From assembly GCA_003220435.1 (NCBI GenBank), contig QHSL01000077.1, forward strand, positions 1 through 59,716: DNA of 59,716 nt, read 5' to 3'. Made by a program: the position numbers and the translations under genes. Of this stretch, positions 39,669-49,891 are shown piece after piece. Every line of letters begins with the position of its first letter. The stretch's first letter is position 1. The notes under the pieces are model-generated. The model was given only the letters and a program-made list of their open reading frames with translations. It did no database searches and had not been told where the DNA came from. The DNA is from Candidatus Rokuibacteriota bacterium. Its GTDB lineage: Bacteria > Methylomirabilota > Methylomirabilia > Rokubacteriales > CSP1-6.

Positions 39669-41203
39669 TTCAGCAGCGCCGTGAGGAACTTGTAGAGGGG
39701 AACCGGCTCCACGGAGGATCGGTTGCCGACGATGCGGACGGCGAGGGCGCCCACCGCGTTGCCGATGACGCCGACCTCGTCCATCGGCGTGGCGGCGGCG
39801 ACACACGGCGCGGTCAGCGAGAGATACGCGTCGCCGGCGCCCACCCGGTCGACGATCTCTCGCGAGAACACCGGCACCTCGAACTGGGTGCCGTCCTCGC
39901 CGGCGGTCAGCGACCCCAGGTGGCCGCGCGTCACCGCGACCGCTCGCGCGCCCAGCAGCCCCTTGACCTTGTCGGCCAGCTCGGAGACCGGGCTCCAGCG
40001 ATCGTGCATCGCCAGCCGCATCTCCGGCTCGTCGATGCAGACGTAGTCGGCCCGCGGGTATTTGGTGATCAAGTTGTAGCCGAGGTTGGCGCTGTTCGCC
40101 TGGGTGTTCACGGCCAGAAACTGCGATCCCTCGCAGAGGGTCGTCACCACCCGGGGGCTCAGGAAGCCGTGGCCGTAGTCGACGGCGATCACGAGGTCGT
40201 AGCGCGCCAGCTCGCTTGTGAGGTGGTCCACGACCTGGTCCTCGAGCGCCGGCGGGATGTCGGAGTCGTCCATGAAGACGATCTCGAACATCTTGACCAG
40301 GAACGGCTCCCAGATGTACCGGCGCTTGATGATGGTCGAGGCGCCTGGGCGACGGAAGAAGACGGGCGTCACGTTGGGCTTCACGTGCTGCCTGATGAAG
40401 TCCTCGCGCGAGTCCCGCTCGCCGACGCTCGTGACCAGGTGCACCTCGTTGCAGAAGCCCGCCACGTGGTTGGCGCACGCGAGCGCGCCACCCGCGAAGG
40501 CCTCCTCGCGCAGGTAGCGCGTGGCGACGATCGTCTCCTTGGGCGACTTCCCCATCGGCTGGCAGTAGTGGTACTCGTCGATGATCGCCTCGCCGATGAC
40601 CAGCACGCGCATGTCCCGCAGCCCGTTCAGCCGCCCGATGACGTCCTCAGGGCTGTGCCGGGTCTTGAACTCCTCGAGGAACCGCCGCGCTTCCTCCGGA
40701 TAGACGCCGTAGTACTGGTTCAGCAGCTCGCTCGAGCTGAACGTGATGTCCGCGGTGAACTCGATGCGGCCGCCCACCTTCCTGACGGCGTCTTCCTCGG
40801 CCTGGATGCCCCGCGTGATGTCGCTCTCGCGGTCTGCGTAGTCGCTGCCCTTGCAGTACACCCCGGGCCGCAGGAGCGCGATGGCCTCGGTCGCGGTGGG
40901 CCACGCGTTGATCGCGACGAAATCCACGCACTCCAGCGCCGCGATCGACTCCGCCCGAAGCCGCTCGTTGAAGACGGGCCGGCCCGGACCCTTGTGCACG
41001 AAGCGGTCCGGCGTGACCGTCACCACGAGCACGTCGCCGAACCGCCGGGCCGACTCGAAGTGCCGGATGTGGCCGAAGTGCAGGAGGTCGAAGACGCCGT
41101 GGCACTGGACGACGGACTTGCCCTCGTCGCGGAGCGAGCCCAGAACCTCGGCCAGCTCTTCGAGAGGACGGATCTTGCCGCCGGGCCGCGCGACGCTGGA
41201 CAT
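39665..41203 (-). CDS. Nucleotidyltransferase-PfkB kinase fusion (HldE-like, reversed domain order)
   Basis: 512 residues from the ATG at 41203; an in-frame TTG lies 15 bases upstream. Residues of about 25-155 are a cytidylyltransferase-like domain with HFGH at 42-45 in GVFDLLHFGHIRHF and NERLRAESIAALECVD. Residues of about 175-512 are a PfkB/ribokinase-like sugar kinase (IKRRYIWEPFLVKMFE, then the catalytic GAGD in DRVGAGDAYLSL). HldE makes ADP-heptose with the kinase first and the nucleotidyltransferase second; here the order is reversed. It probably phosphorylates and nucleotide-activates a sugar phosphate made by the neighbouring isomerase. Confidence 0.85.
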   Translation of the reverse strand: MSSVARPGGKIRPLEELAEVLGSLRDEGKSVVQCHGVFDLLHFGHIRHFESARRFGDVLVVTVTPDRFVHKGPGRPVFNERLRAESIAALECVDFVAINAWPTATEAIALLRPGVYCKGSDYADRESDITRGIQAEEDAVRKVGGRIEFTADITFSSSELLNQYYGVYPEEARRFLEEFKTRHSPEDVIGRLNGLRDMRVLVIGEAIIDEYHYCQPMGKSPKETIVATRYLREEAFAGGALACANHVAGFCNEVHLVTSVGERDSREDFIRQHVKPNVTPVFFRRPGASTIIKRRYIWEPFLVKMFEIVFMDDSDIPPALEDQVVDHLTSELARYDLVIAVDYGHGFLSPRVVTTLCEGSQFLAVNTQANSANLGYNLITKYPRADYVCIDEPEMRLAMHDRWSPVSELADKVKGLLGARAVAVTRGHLGSLTAGEDGTQFEVPVFSREIVDRVGAGDAYLSLTAPCVAAATPMDEVGVIGNAVGALAVRIVGNRSSVEPVPLYKFLTALLK

Positions 41204-41204
41204 C

Positions 41205-42194
41205 CTAGCGCTTGCCAAGGTGCGCGAACCACTCGCGGGTCGCGTCGTGGATCCGCTCCGGTGTCCACACCGGCGCGTCCTTCCAGTCGTCGAGGTGCTC
41301 GAGCATCACCGCCACACCCTCCTCGAACTTCACCTTCGGCGACCATCCGAGGACGCGACGGATCTTCGTGATGTCGCCGTGCGTGATGTCTGGCTCGCCC
41401 GGTCGCTTCGGGAGATAGGTGACAGGACCGCCGATGAGACCAGCCAACGACTTCACGCTCTGCGGCGCTCCGGACGCTACGTTGAACACTTCCCGATCGA
41501 TGTCCGAGACGGCGGCCGCGACGAAGGCCTCCACGACATCGGAGACGAAGACGAAGTCACGCTGCTGGCTCCCGTCGCCGACGATCGTGAGGGGAGCACC
41601 GTGTGCGCGCTGGGCGAGGAAGACTCCGAAGACGGCGCCGTAGGCGCCGGTCGTGCGTGAACGCGGGCCGTAGACGTTGAAGAGGCGAAGAGAAGCGGCT
41701 GAAATCCCATAAACTTCGGCCCAGTGTAGCACAGCCTGCTCACCCGCCCATTTTGCGAACGAGTACGGATACAAGAGCCGCGGCGACGTCGTCTCCGGCG
41801 TTGGATACACGTCGGGAATCCCGTAGCACGAGGAGGACGCCGCGTACACCACGCGCGCCACCCGAGCCTGTCGCGCCGCTTCCAGGACCGCCACGGTACC
41901 CCCGACGTTGGCTCGGTGATAGCGCAGCGGTGACGAGATCGAGGGGACGATGTCCGCGAGCCCGGCCAGGTGAAACACCACGTCGACCCCGTGGAAGCTC
42001 GGGACGATGGCGTCGTACTCGGCCACGTCCACGAGGGTCAGGGTGACGGGCGCACCGGACGGCAGGTCGCGGAGGTTCTCGCGCCGTCCGGTCGCCAGAT
42101 TGTCCAGGACCACGACGCTATGGCCGTCGGCGACCAGGCGGCCGACCAGATGGCTGCCGATGAAGCCGCAACCGCCGGTGACGAGCGCTCTCAC
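41205..42194 (-). CDS. NAD-dependent sugar epimerase/dehydratase
   Basis: 329 residues, extended SDR: TGGCGFIG at 6-13, VVYAASSSCYGIPDVYPTPE and the catalytic YPYSFAKWAGE. RLFNVYGPRSRTTGAYGAVF, then VGDGSQQRDFVFVSDVVEAF, place it with UDP-sugar 4-epimerases and related enzymes. It is the first gene of the leftward operon and diverges from the MarR-EPS regulator across a 97-base gap. Several stretches (for example 41690-41760) are less GC-rich than neighbouring genes. Confidence 0.87.
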   Translation of the reverse strand: MRALVTGGCGFIGSHLVGRLVADGHSVVVLDNLATGRRENLRDLPSGAPVTLTLVDVAEYDAIVPSFHGVDVVFHLAGLADIVPSISSPLRYHRANVGGTVAVLEAARQARVARVVYAASSSCYGIPDVYPTPETTSPRLLYPYSFAKWAGEQAVLHWAEVYGISAASLRLFNVYGPRSRTTGAYGAVFGVFLAQRAHGAPLTIVGDGSQQRDFVFVSDVVEAFVAAAVSDIDREVFNVASGAPQSVKSLAGLIGGPVTYLPKRPGEPDITHGDITKIRRVLGWSPKVKFEEGVAVMLEHLDDWKDAPVWTPERIHDATREWFAHLGKR

Positions 42195-42232
42195 CGCGTC
42201 CCTTTCGCTCCCTCCGCGCGAACCTTATCACA

Positions 42233-42248
42233 GGCGGTCGTGACCGCC
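42233..42248. promoter_or_regulatory. Inverted repeat in the divergent control region (candidate operator)
   Basis: GGCGGTC-GT-GACCGCC is a perfect 7+7 inverted repeat close to the centre of the 97-base gap between the two divergent operons. Size and symmetry suit a MarR-family dimer, and a MarR-type gene starts 44 bases away. No convincing sigma-70 hexamers are visible on either strand of this gap. Confidence 0.5.
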
Positions 42249-42291
42249 CACACGAGGAGTTCCTTGACCCCGGGCCGGGCTCTATGTTCAC

Positions 42292-42938
42292 ATGTTGAAC
42301 ACCGAAGATCCAATGGAAAGATCGGGCGAGCGCGAGCTGGAGATCCTGACGGCGATCGGCGAGGGGAGGCCCCTGACTCAGCGGGTCCTGGCCCAGCGTC
42401 TGGGTATCGCGCTCGGCCTGACCAATCTCTATCTCAAGCGCCTGGCCAAGAAGGGGTCCATCAAGATCGCCGAGTTCCCGCGGAAGCCCGCGGCGCGCAA
42501 GCGGCTGCGCTACCTGCTCACGGCCAGGGGAATCAGCGAGAAGACGCGCCTCACCTACGAGCACATCGCCTACGCCCTCAATCTCTATCGACGCGCCCGC
42601 GAGACGCTGCGCGGCGAGCTCTCCCGTCTTCCGGAGAGCGGGATGAAGCGGGTCGCGCTCTACGGCACCGACGAGGCCGCCGAGCTTGCCTACCTGACGC
42701 TGAAGGAGGCTGGCGTCGAGCCCATCGCGGTGTTCGCCGCGGCGGCCGGCGGGCAGTTCCTCGGCTTCAAGGTGCGCGCCCTCGCGGACCTGGTCGCGGA
42801 CGAGTGCGACGCCGTGGTCGTGGCGACGTTCGATCGGCCCGAGGCGCGGGTAGCCGAGCTGGCCCGGGTCGGCGTCGCGCCCGACCGGATCTTGACGCTC
42901 CGGCGCATCGAGCGCGGACGGGGCGACGGCGTCTCGGC

Positions 42939-42942
<4 letters not shown>
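42292..42942 (+). CDS. MarR-EPS-type winged-helix regulator with C-terminal Rossmann-like domain
   Basis: 216 residues from the ATG at 42292 (an internal ATG at 42313 is also possible). About 12-85 form a winged-helix domain (ELEILTAIGEGRPLTQRVLA, then GIALGLTNLYLKRLAKKGSI) like the MarR-type regulators found in exopolysaccharide loci. About 116-205 look like a small nucleotide-binding Rossmann fold (MKRVALYGTDEAAELAYLTL, then VFAAAAGGQFLGFKV). It heads the rightward operon and probably controls both divergent operons, perhaps sensing a nucleotide-sugar. Confidence 0.75.
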
Positions 42943-44785
<1,843 letters not shown>

Positions 44786-44789
<4 letters not shown>

Positions 44790-44965
44790 GCGAATTCCTC
44801 AAGGGCAACTACGAGCTGAAGGTCGAGATCGAGGAGAAGAAGGAGGACGCCGAGCACACCGCGACGGACGAGTTCGAGCGCAAGGCGCTCTCGCGGCTCG
44901 GCGGATCCATCTGCTTCGTGAGCAAGAAGGGCTTCCTCTGGACCGGAGACGCCCCGAAGTCGTGA
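44786..44965 (+). CDS. 59-residue acidic hypothetical protein
   Basis: The ATG overlaps the exporter stop as ATGA, and the TGA overlaps the next start, so it fits tightly into the operon. The sequence begins MSEFLKGNYELKVEIEEKKE and ends GFLWTGDAPKS; it is rich in Glu and Lys in the first half with a more hydrophobic end (GGSICFVSKKGFLW). There is no signal peptide or membrane helix. I recognise no family. The operon fit and codon use support a real gene. Confidence 0.65.
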
Positions 44966-45957
44966 TGGAGCTGGGACGGAGGATCGCGAGCCGGCTGCGC
45001 GACGCGACGTTCGATCGGATCGCGCACGTCGGCCTCGCCAACGCCGCGAGGCACCGGCCGCATATCCGTCGCTCGGTCCTCGAGCTGGCCACGCTGCCGC
45101 TCGGCGCCGGCGACACCGCGCTGGTCGTCGCCGCCGGCCCGAGCCTGCACCGGCGCCGGAGCCTCGAGCGGCTCGCGGCGCGCGGCTTCAGGGGCACGAT
45201 CGTCGCGGTGGACAGCGCGCTGGCCGCCTGCCTTCGCAACGGCATCGTGCCCCACGTCGTCGTCACGGTCGATCCCCACGACCGCATCGTCCGCTGGTTC
45301 GGCGAGCCGGCGCTCGCGGCGCCGTCGGCGGACGACTACTTCCGGCGCCAGGAAATGGATCCCGTCCACGCGGCCGATGAAGTATCGGCCAACCGCTCCG
45401 TCGTCGCGCTCGTGGACCGCCACGGCTCGCGGCTACGCGTCGCCGCGGCGACGTCGGCGGCGTTCTCGGCGGTGAGTCGCTGCCGAGCGGCGGGCATGGA
45501 GCTCTTCTGGTGGAACCCGATGTACGACGACTACGAGCGACCCGACAGCGTGTCGCGAAAGCTCCACGGGGAGAACGGCCTGCCGTGCCTCAACGGCGGC
45601 GGCAACGTCGGCACCGCGTCGTGGGTGCTGGCCCACGCAGTGCTTGGAAAATCCCGGGTCGGGATCATCGGGATGGACTTCGGCTACCCGCCGGACACGC
45701 CGTACGAGAAGACGCAGTACTACCCGGAGCTGCGGGAGATGCTGGGCGAGCGCCTCGGCGAGGCGTTCGTCCACATCGAGAACCCTGTGCTCGGGGAGAA
45801 GTGGTTCACCGACCCCGCCTACTGCTGGTTCCGCGACGTCTTCCTCGAGATGGCGCGCGAGGCTCGGTGCGAGACGTTCAACTGCACGGAGGGCGGCGTG
45901 CTCTTCGGGCCCGAGATCAAGACGTCGACGCTCGAGGAGTTCCTGGACCATGGCTAA
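44965..45957 (+). CDS. DUF115/MptE-like protein (Maf-related)
   Basis: 330 residues from the ATG at 44965 (a GTG three bases earlier is possible). The DUF115 core is clear: ALVVAAGPSLHRRRSLERLA, then IVAVDSALAACLRNGIVPHV and VTVDPHDRIVRWF, later GNVGTASWVLAHAVLGKSRV and GIIGMDFGYPPDTPYE. The family includes archaeal MptE and the flagellin Maf proteins that attach nonulosonic acids. Because this operon also encodes a nonulosonic-acid pathway, a sugar-transfer role is attractive. The protein is much shorter than Maf (over 600 residues). Confidence 0.8.
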   Translation: MELGRRIASRLRDATFDRIAHVGLANAARHRPHIRRSVLELATLPLGAGDTALVVAAGPSLHRRRSLERLAARGFRGTIVAVDSALAACLRNGIVPHVVVTVDPHDRIVRWFGEPALAAPSADDYFRRQEMDPVHAADEVSANRSVVALVDRHGSRLRVAAATSAAFSAVSRCRAAGMELFWWNPMYDDYERPDSVSRKLHGENGLPCLNGGGNVGTASWVLAHAVLGKSRVGIIGMDFGYPPDTPYEKTQYYPELREMLGERLGEAFVHIENPVLGEKWFTDPAYCWFRDVFLEMAREARCETFNCTEGGVLFGPEIKTSTLEEFLDHG

Positions 45958-47530
45958 AGTCCTGTTCGTCAACCCGGTCATCCGCGAAGAGGACGATCCG
46001 CGTCACGTGCCCTACGGGATGGCGCTGCTGGCCGCGATCATCATGCGCGAGGGCCACCTCGTGCAGGTCTTCGACGCCAACGCGTGGCGGGCGTCCGACG
46101 CGGTGTTGACCCAGGTGCTGGCGGCCGACCGCTGGGACGTGGTCGGGCTCGGCGGCATCACGACCGCCTATCGCTCGATCAAACACATCGTGAGCCGCGC
46201 CAAGGAAGTCGCGCCCGGGGCGCTGGTGGTGGCGGGCGGCGGGTTCCTCACCAGCATGCCGCACGACATCATGCGCTTCCTGCCGCAGGTGGACGTCGGT
46301 GTCGTCGGGGAGGCGTTCGTGTCGTTCCCCGAGGTGCTCCGTCGCCTGGACGCGGACAACCGTGACTGGGCGTCCGTGAAGGGGCTCGTGTGGCGGGGCG
46401 CGGACGGCGTGTCACACCTGAACCCCGAGCAGCCGCTGCTTCAAGACATCGACCAGCTCCCGTATCCGGCCTGGGAGCTCTTTCCGCTCGACGTCTACTT
46501 CAAGAACAGCATGGCGCTCTACTCCGAGGAAGGCATGGGGGCCCGGCGGCGGCTCGACATCAACGCCAGCTACGGGTGCTCGCTGATCTGTCGCTTCTGC
46601 TTCCATCTCGGCATCGCCGGCGACATGGAGCAGGTCGAGCAGAACGGCGAGCGCGACGTCGCCTTCGGCTACAAGCGGTTGATCCGCTACCACAGCCCGC
46701 GCTACGTGGTGAGCCTGGTCAAATACGCGCGCGAGAAGTTCGGCGTCGACTTCATCGGCTTCCTCGACGAGAACCTCATGACCATGCACCAGTCGTCCGG
46801 CAAGAAGTGGCTGACCGACATTGCCGATCTCTGGATCGCCGAGGGGCTCCAGCCGCAGTGCGTCCGCGACGGCGTGCCGCACGACCCCGAGCGGTGCACC
46901 GGCGTGCACTGGGGCGGGACGAGCCACGCCACGCTGTGCTCGCCGGAGGTGCTGAAGGCCATCAAGCGCGCCGGCTGCTCGCATCTCGTCTACGGCTACG
47001 AGACCTTCTCGCCGCGCGTGATGAAGACGATCGGTAAGGGCGCCACGCCGGAGGCCAACGAGCGGTCGCTCCGCTGGACGCTCGAGGCCGGGATCCGGCC
47101 GATCCCGAACCAGATGATCGGCTTCCCGGACGAAGATTTCGACAGCCTGCGCGACAACGTGCTGGCCTGGAATCGGCTGGGTCTTCAAGTCAAGCCGTTC
47201 TTCGCGACGCCGTACCCGGGCACCGAGTGGTACCAGAAGTACAAGAGCCGGATCCTCGAGCAGTACGACGGGGACCTGGAAGCGTTCCTGCTCGACCTCG
47301 GCGATGCGACGCGCCTCACCGCGGTCATCTCCAAGAAGTTCAACGCCGTCGAGATCTACGGGCTGCGCGAGCTGATGGTCCAGCGCGACCTCAAGCGGCT
47401 GGCCGAGTACGAAGCGGAGTGGAACCGGCTCCATCCGGTCGACCCGCTTGCCGAGGAGAAAGCCGCCTGGGCCCGGCGCTTCGGCGGCGCGAAACCCTCG
47501 CTGACGGCCCGCCCCGCGCTCATATCGTGA
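45950..47530 (+). CDS. B12-binding-type radical SAM protein (3)
   Basis: 526 residues from the ATG at 45950. The cobalamin-type N-terminal domain (about 1-135) contains GMALLAAIIMREGHLVQVFD and AGGGFLTSMPHDIMRFLPQV. The radical SAM cluster site is GCSLICRFC with Cys210, Cys214 and Cys217. About 70 residues after it lies an unusual insert with ECxxxVP-like spacing (LQPQCVRDGVPHDPERC). It overlaps the DUF115 gene by 8 bases. Its place between a possible nonulosonic transferase and the nonulosonic-acid genes suggests sugar or lipid modification. Confidence 0.85.
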   Translation: MAKVLFVNPVIREEDDPRHVPYGMALLAAIIMREGHLVQVFDANAWRASDAVLTQVLAADRWDVVGLGGITTAYRSIKHIVSRAKEVAPGALVVAGGGFLTSMPHDIMRFLPQVDVGVVGEAFVSFPEVLRRLDADNRDWASVKGLVWRGADGVSHLNPEQPLLQDIDQLPYPAWELFPLDVYFKNSMALYSEEGMGARRRLDINASYGCSLICRFCFHLGIAGDMEQVEQNGERDVAFGYKRLIRYHSPRYVVSLVKYAREKFGVDFIGFLDENLMTMHQSSGKKWLTDIADLWIAEGLQPQCVRDGVPHDPERCTGVHWGGTSHATLCSPEVLKAIKRAGCSHLVYGYETFSPRVMKTIGKGATPEANERSLRWTLEAGIRPIPNQMIGFPDEDFDSLRDNVLAWNRLGLQVKPFFATPYPGTEWYQKYKSRILEQYDGDLEAFLLDLGDATRLTAVISKKFNAVEIYGLRELMVQRDLKRLAEYEAEWNRLHPVDPLAEEKAAWARRFGGAKPSLTARPALIS

Positions 47531-47552
47531 GACAGGGAAGGAAAGCTCAACG

Positions 47553-48536
47553 GTGAAGATCGCGATCGTCGGTCTGGGTTCGATCGGCCGCCGCCACCTC
47601 GGCAACTTCCACACCGTCGGCGTGGAGACGCTCGCCGCCTACGACGCCATGCCCGCGCAGCGCGCCGCGGCCGCCGCGCAGTTTCCGTTCGCCACGGTGA
47701 CGTCCACGCTCGAGTCGGCGCTCGAGGGCGCCGCCGGCGTCGTGATTTGCACGCCGCCCGACTCGCATCTGGAGCTCGGCCGCCGCGCCGCCGAGCGCGG
47801 CGCCCATCTCATGGTCGAGAAGCCGTTCGCGCTCTCGGTCGACGGAGTCACCGACCTGCTCCGCTTCTGCGACGCCAGGAGTCTCCGCGTGCTCACCGCG
47901 TACAACTGGCGGTACTGGCCGCCCATGCTCCTCGTCGAGCAGATGCTCAACGAGGGTCGGATCGGCGCCGTGCGCGCGGCGCGGACCGAGTACGCGTACC
48001 ACCTGTCGATCCGCTATCCCGGCAAGGACTATCGGGACTTCTACATGGCCGACGCCAAGCAGGGCGGCGGCTGCCTGCTGGACGAGAGCCACGCGATCGA
48101 CTACATGCGCTGGCTCCTCGGCGACATCGTCGAAGTGAGCGCGGTCGTCGACCGCGTGTCGAGCCTCGAGATCACCGCCGACGACGTCGCCGATCTCACG
48201 GTGCGGTTCGGCTCGGGGACCATCGGCAACATCCACATGGACCTCTTCGCCTGGAACATGCACAGCCACTTCGAGCTGCTCGGCGAGAACGGCGTGATCC
48301 AGTGGCGGCGCTTCGAGAACGAGATCCGCCTCTTCGATCCGAAGGCGGGCCGCTGGGAGATCTATCCGTTCTCGTGCCAGCTCAACGAGATGTACGTGGA
48401 CGAAGCGCGCCACTTCCTGGCGTGCATCCGCGGCGAGGCGCGCCCGGCCTGCGACGGGTGGGACGGGCTCAAGACCATGCAGGTCATCGACGCGGCCAAG
48501 CGCGCGTCCAGCGAGCGCCGCTGGGTACGGGTCTGA
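47553..48536 (+). CDS. Gfo/Idh/MocA-family oxidoreductase
   Basis: 327 residues, GTG start with GGAAGGAAAG upstream. The N-terminal Rossmann loop GLGSIGRRHL is at 7-16 and the conserved EKPFALS near 92. The C-terminal sheet domain contains GGGCLLDESHAIDYMRWLLG, with the catalytic-type His. Such enzymes oxidise or reduce sugars and NDP-sugars with NAD(P). Homologues recur next to CMP-nonulosonate synthetase genes, as here (3 bases apart); the exact step is not known. Confidence 0.87.
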   Translation: MKIAIVGLGSIGRRHLGNFHTVGVETLAAYDAMPAQRAAAAAQFPFATVTSTLESALEGAAGVVICTPPDSHLELGRRAAERGAHLMVEKPFALSVDGVTDLLRFCDARSLRVLTAYNWRYWPPMLLVEQMLNEGRIGAVRAARTEYAYHLSIRYPGKDYRDFYMADAKQGGGCLLDESHAIDYMRWLLGDIVEVSAVVDRVSSLEITADDVADLTVRFGSGTIGNIHMDLFAWNMHSHFELLGENGVIQWRRFENEIRLFDPKAGRWEIYPFSCQLNEMYVDEARHFLACIRGEARPACDGWDGLKTMQVIDAAKRASSERRWVRV

Positions 48537-48539
48537 GGC

Positions 48540-49265
48540 TTGGCCGGCGAGCCCTACGTCTTCGGTGTCATCCCCGCGCGCGGCGGCTCGAAGGGGCTGC
48601 CCGGCAAGAACCTCCGCACGCTCGGGCGCCTCTCGCTGCTCGGCCACGCCGTCGCCTCCGCGCGCGAGTCCGCGACGCTGACCCGGTTCATCGTCTCGAC
48701 CGACAGCCCCGCGATCGCCGACGAGGCGCGACGGCACGGCGCCGAGGTGCCGTTCGTCCGACCGGCCGCACTCGCCACCGACGAGGCGGGCATGGTGCCG
48801 GTCCTGCAGCACGCAGTGCGCTGGCTGGAGTCGTCAGCGGGTGTGCGGCCGGACATGGTCGTCACGCTGCAGCCGACCTCGCCGTTTCGGACGGGTCAGG
48901 ACATCGACCGCACCGTGGCCAAGTTGCTGGCGACCGGCGCCGACTCGGCCCAGACGGTGGTCGAAGCGAGCTACCACCCGTTCTTCATGAAGACGCTCGA
49001 CGGCGACCGCACGACCCCGCTGTTCGCCGACGGCCACAAGTACGTCCGCCGTCAGGACGCGCCGCCGGTCTATCAGCCGTCCGGCGCCGTCTACGTCACC
49101 CGGGCGCCCGTCCTCATGGACCAGGGGCGCGTCCTCGGCGACGACAACCGCGCGATCGTCGTGGACTTCGAGGCGGCGGTGAACATCGACACCGAGTGGG
49201 ATTTCCTGCTGGCCGAGCTCGTGCTGGCGCGCGGGCGCGCGCCGATTCCGCCGGAACGCCGGTGA
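48540..49265 (+). CDS. neuA: CMP-nonulosonate cytidylyltransferase (NeuA/LegF type)
   Basis: 241 residues from a TTG at 48540. The nucleotide-binding motif IPARGGSKGLPGKN at 11-24 and IVSTDSPAIADEARRHGAEV, then LQPTSPFRTGQDID, are those of acylneuraminate/legionaminate cytidylyltransferases. The reaction is nonulosonic acid plus CTP to CMP-nonulosonic acid, the donor for glycosyl transfer. The symbol reflects the family; sialic, legionaminic or a related acid could be the substrate. Confidence 0.85.
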   Translation: MAGEPYVFGVIPARGGSKGLPGKNLRTLGRLSLLGHAVASARESATLTRFIVSTDSPAIADEARRHGAEVPFVRPAALATDEAGMVPVLQHAVRWLESSAGVRPDMVVTLQPTSPFRTGQDIDRTVAKLLATGADSAQTVVEASYHPFFMKTLDGDRTTPLFADGHKYVRRQDAPPVYQPSGAVYVTRAPVLMDQGRVLGDDNRAIVVDFEAAVNIDTEWDFLLAELVLARGRAPIPPERR

Positions 49266-49891
49266 GTCATCGGCTCCTGATCCTGGGTGCCGGGGCGCAC
49301 AGCCGCGCGGTGGCGGATCTGGCGGGCGAAGCCGGCTGGACCGTGGCGGGGTTCACCGACCGGAGCGACGGGGCGCGGGCCCAGGTCCTCGGCACCGACC
49401 GGGACATCGGCGCGCTGGCAAGGGCGGGTACGATCGACGCTGGCGTCGTCGGCGTCGGCAACAGCGCGCTGGCGCGCCGGGCCGAGCTCTGGGCGCTGCT
49501 GCGCGAGTGCGGTCTGACGACCCCGACCCTCGTGCACCCGCGCGCGATCGTCTCGCGGAGCGCGCGCGTGGGCGACGGCTCTGTCGTCTTCGGCGGCTGC
49601 GTTCTCGGTGCCGGGACCGTGGTCGGCGTGAACGGCGTGTGCTACAGCGGCGTGATCGTGGAGCACGATTGCCGCATCGGCGACCACTGCTATCTCTCGC
49701 CCGGTGTCGTCCTCTCCGGGGACGTCACGATCGAGCGAGGCACGTTCCTCGGCGCGGGGGCGGTGGTTGTTCCGGGCGTGAGAATCGGCGCGGGCGCGGT
49801 CGTCGCCGCGGGGGCGGTCGTCGTCGACGACGTTCCGCCGGGGACGACCGTGATCGGCGTGCCGGCGCGCGCGCGCGAGGTGCGCCGGTGA
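49262..49891 (+). CDS. neuD: NeuD-family sugar O/N-acyltransferase
   Basis: 209 residues from the GTG at 49262 (GTGA overlap). The N-terminal part is PglD/NeuD-like (LLILGAGAHSRAVADLAGEA). The C-terminal part is a left-handed beta-helix of hexapeptide repeats (VGDGSVVFGGCVLGAGTVVG, then IGDHCYLSPGVVLSGDVTIE) with the active-site His in VEHDCRIGDH. It acetylates sialic acid in E. coli K1; in a legionaminic pathway the same fold (LegH, PglD) acetylates the 4-amino group made by LegC. Confidence 0.83.
   Translation: MSHRLLILGAGAHSRAVADLAGEAGWTVAGFTDRSDGARAQVLGTDRDIGALARAGTIDAGVVGVGNSALARRAELWALLRECGLTTPTLVHPRAIVSRSARVGDGSVVFGGCVLGAGTVVGVNGVCYSGVIVEHDCRIGDHCYLSPGVVLSGDVTIERGTFLGAGAVVVPGVRIGAGAVVAAGAVVVDDVPPGTTVIGVPARAREVRR

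Noticed and set aside
42264-42269. TTGACC before the MarR-EPS gene as a -35 box
   Set aside because: No acceptable -10 box at 16-18 bases; the only similar hexamer (TATGTT) is 13 bases away.
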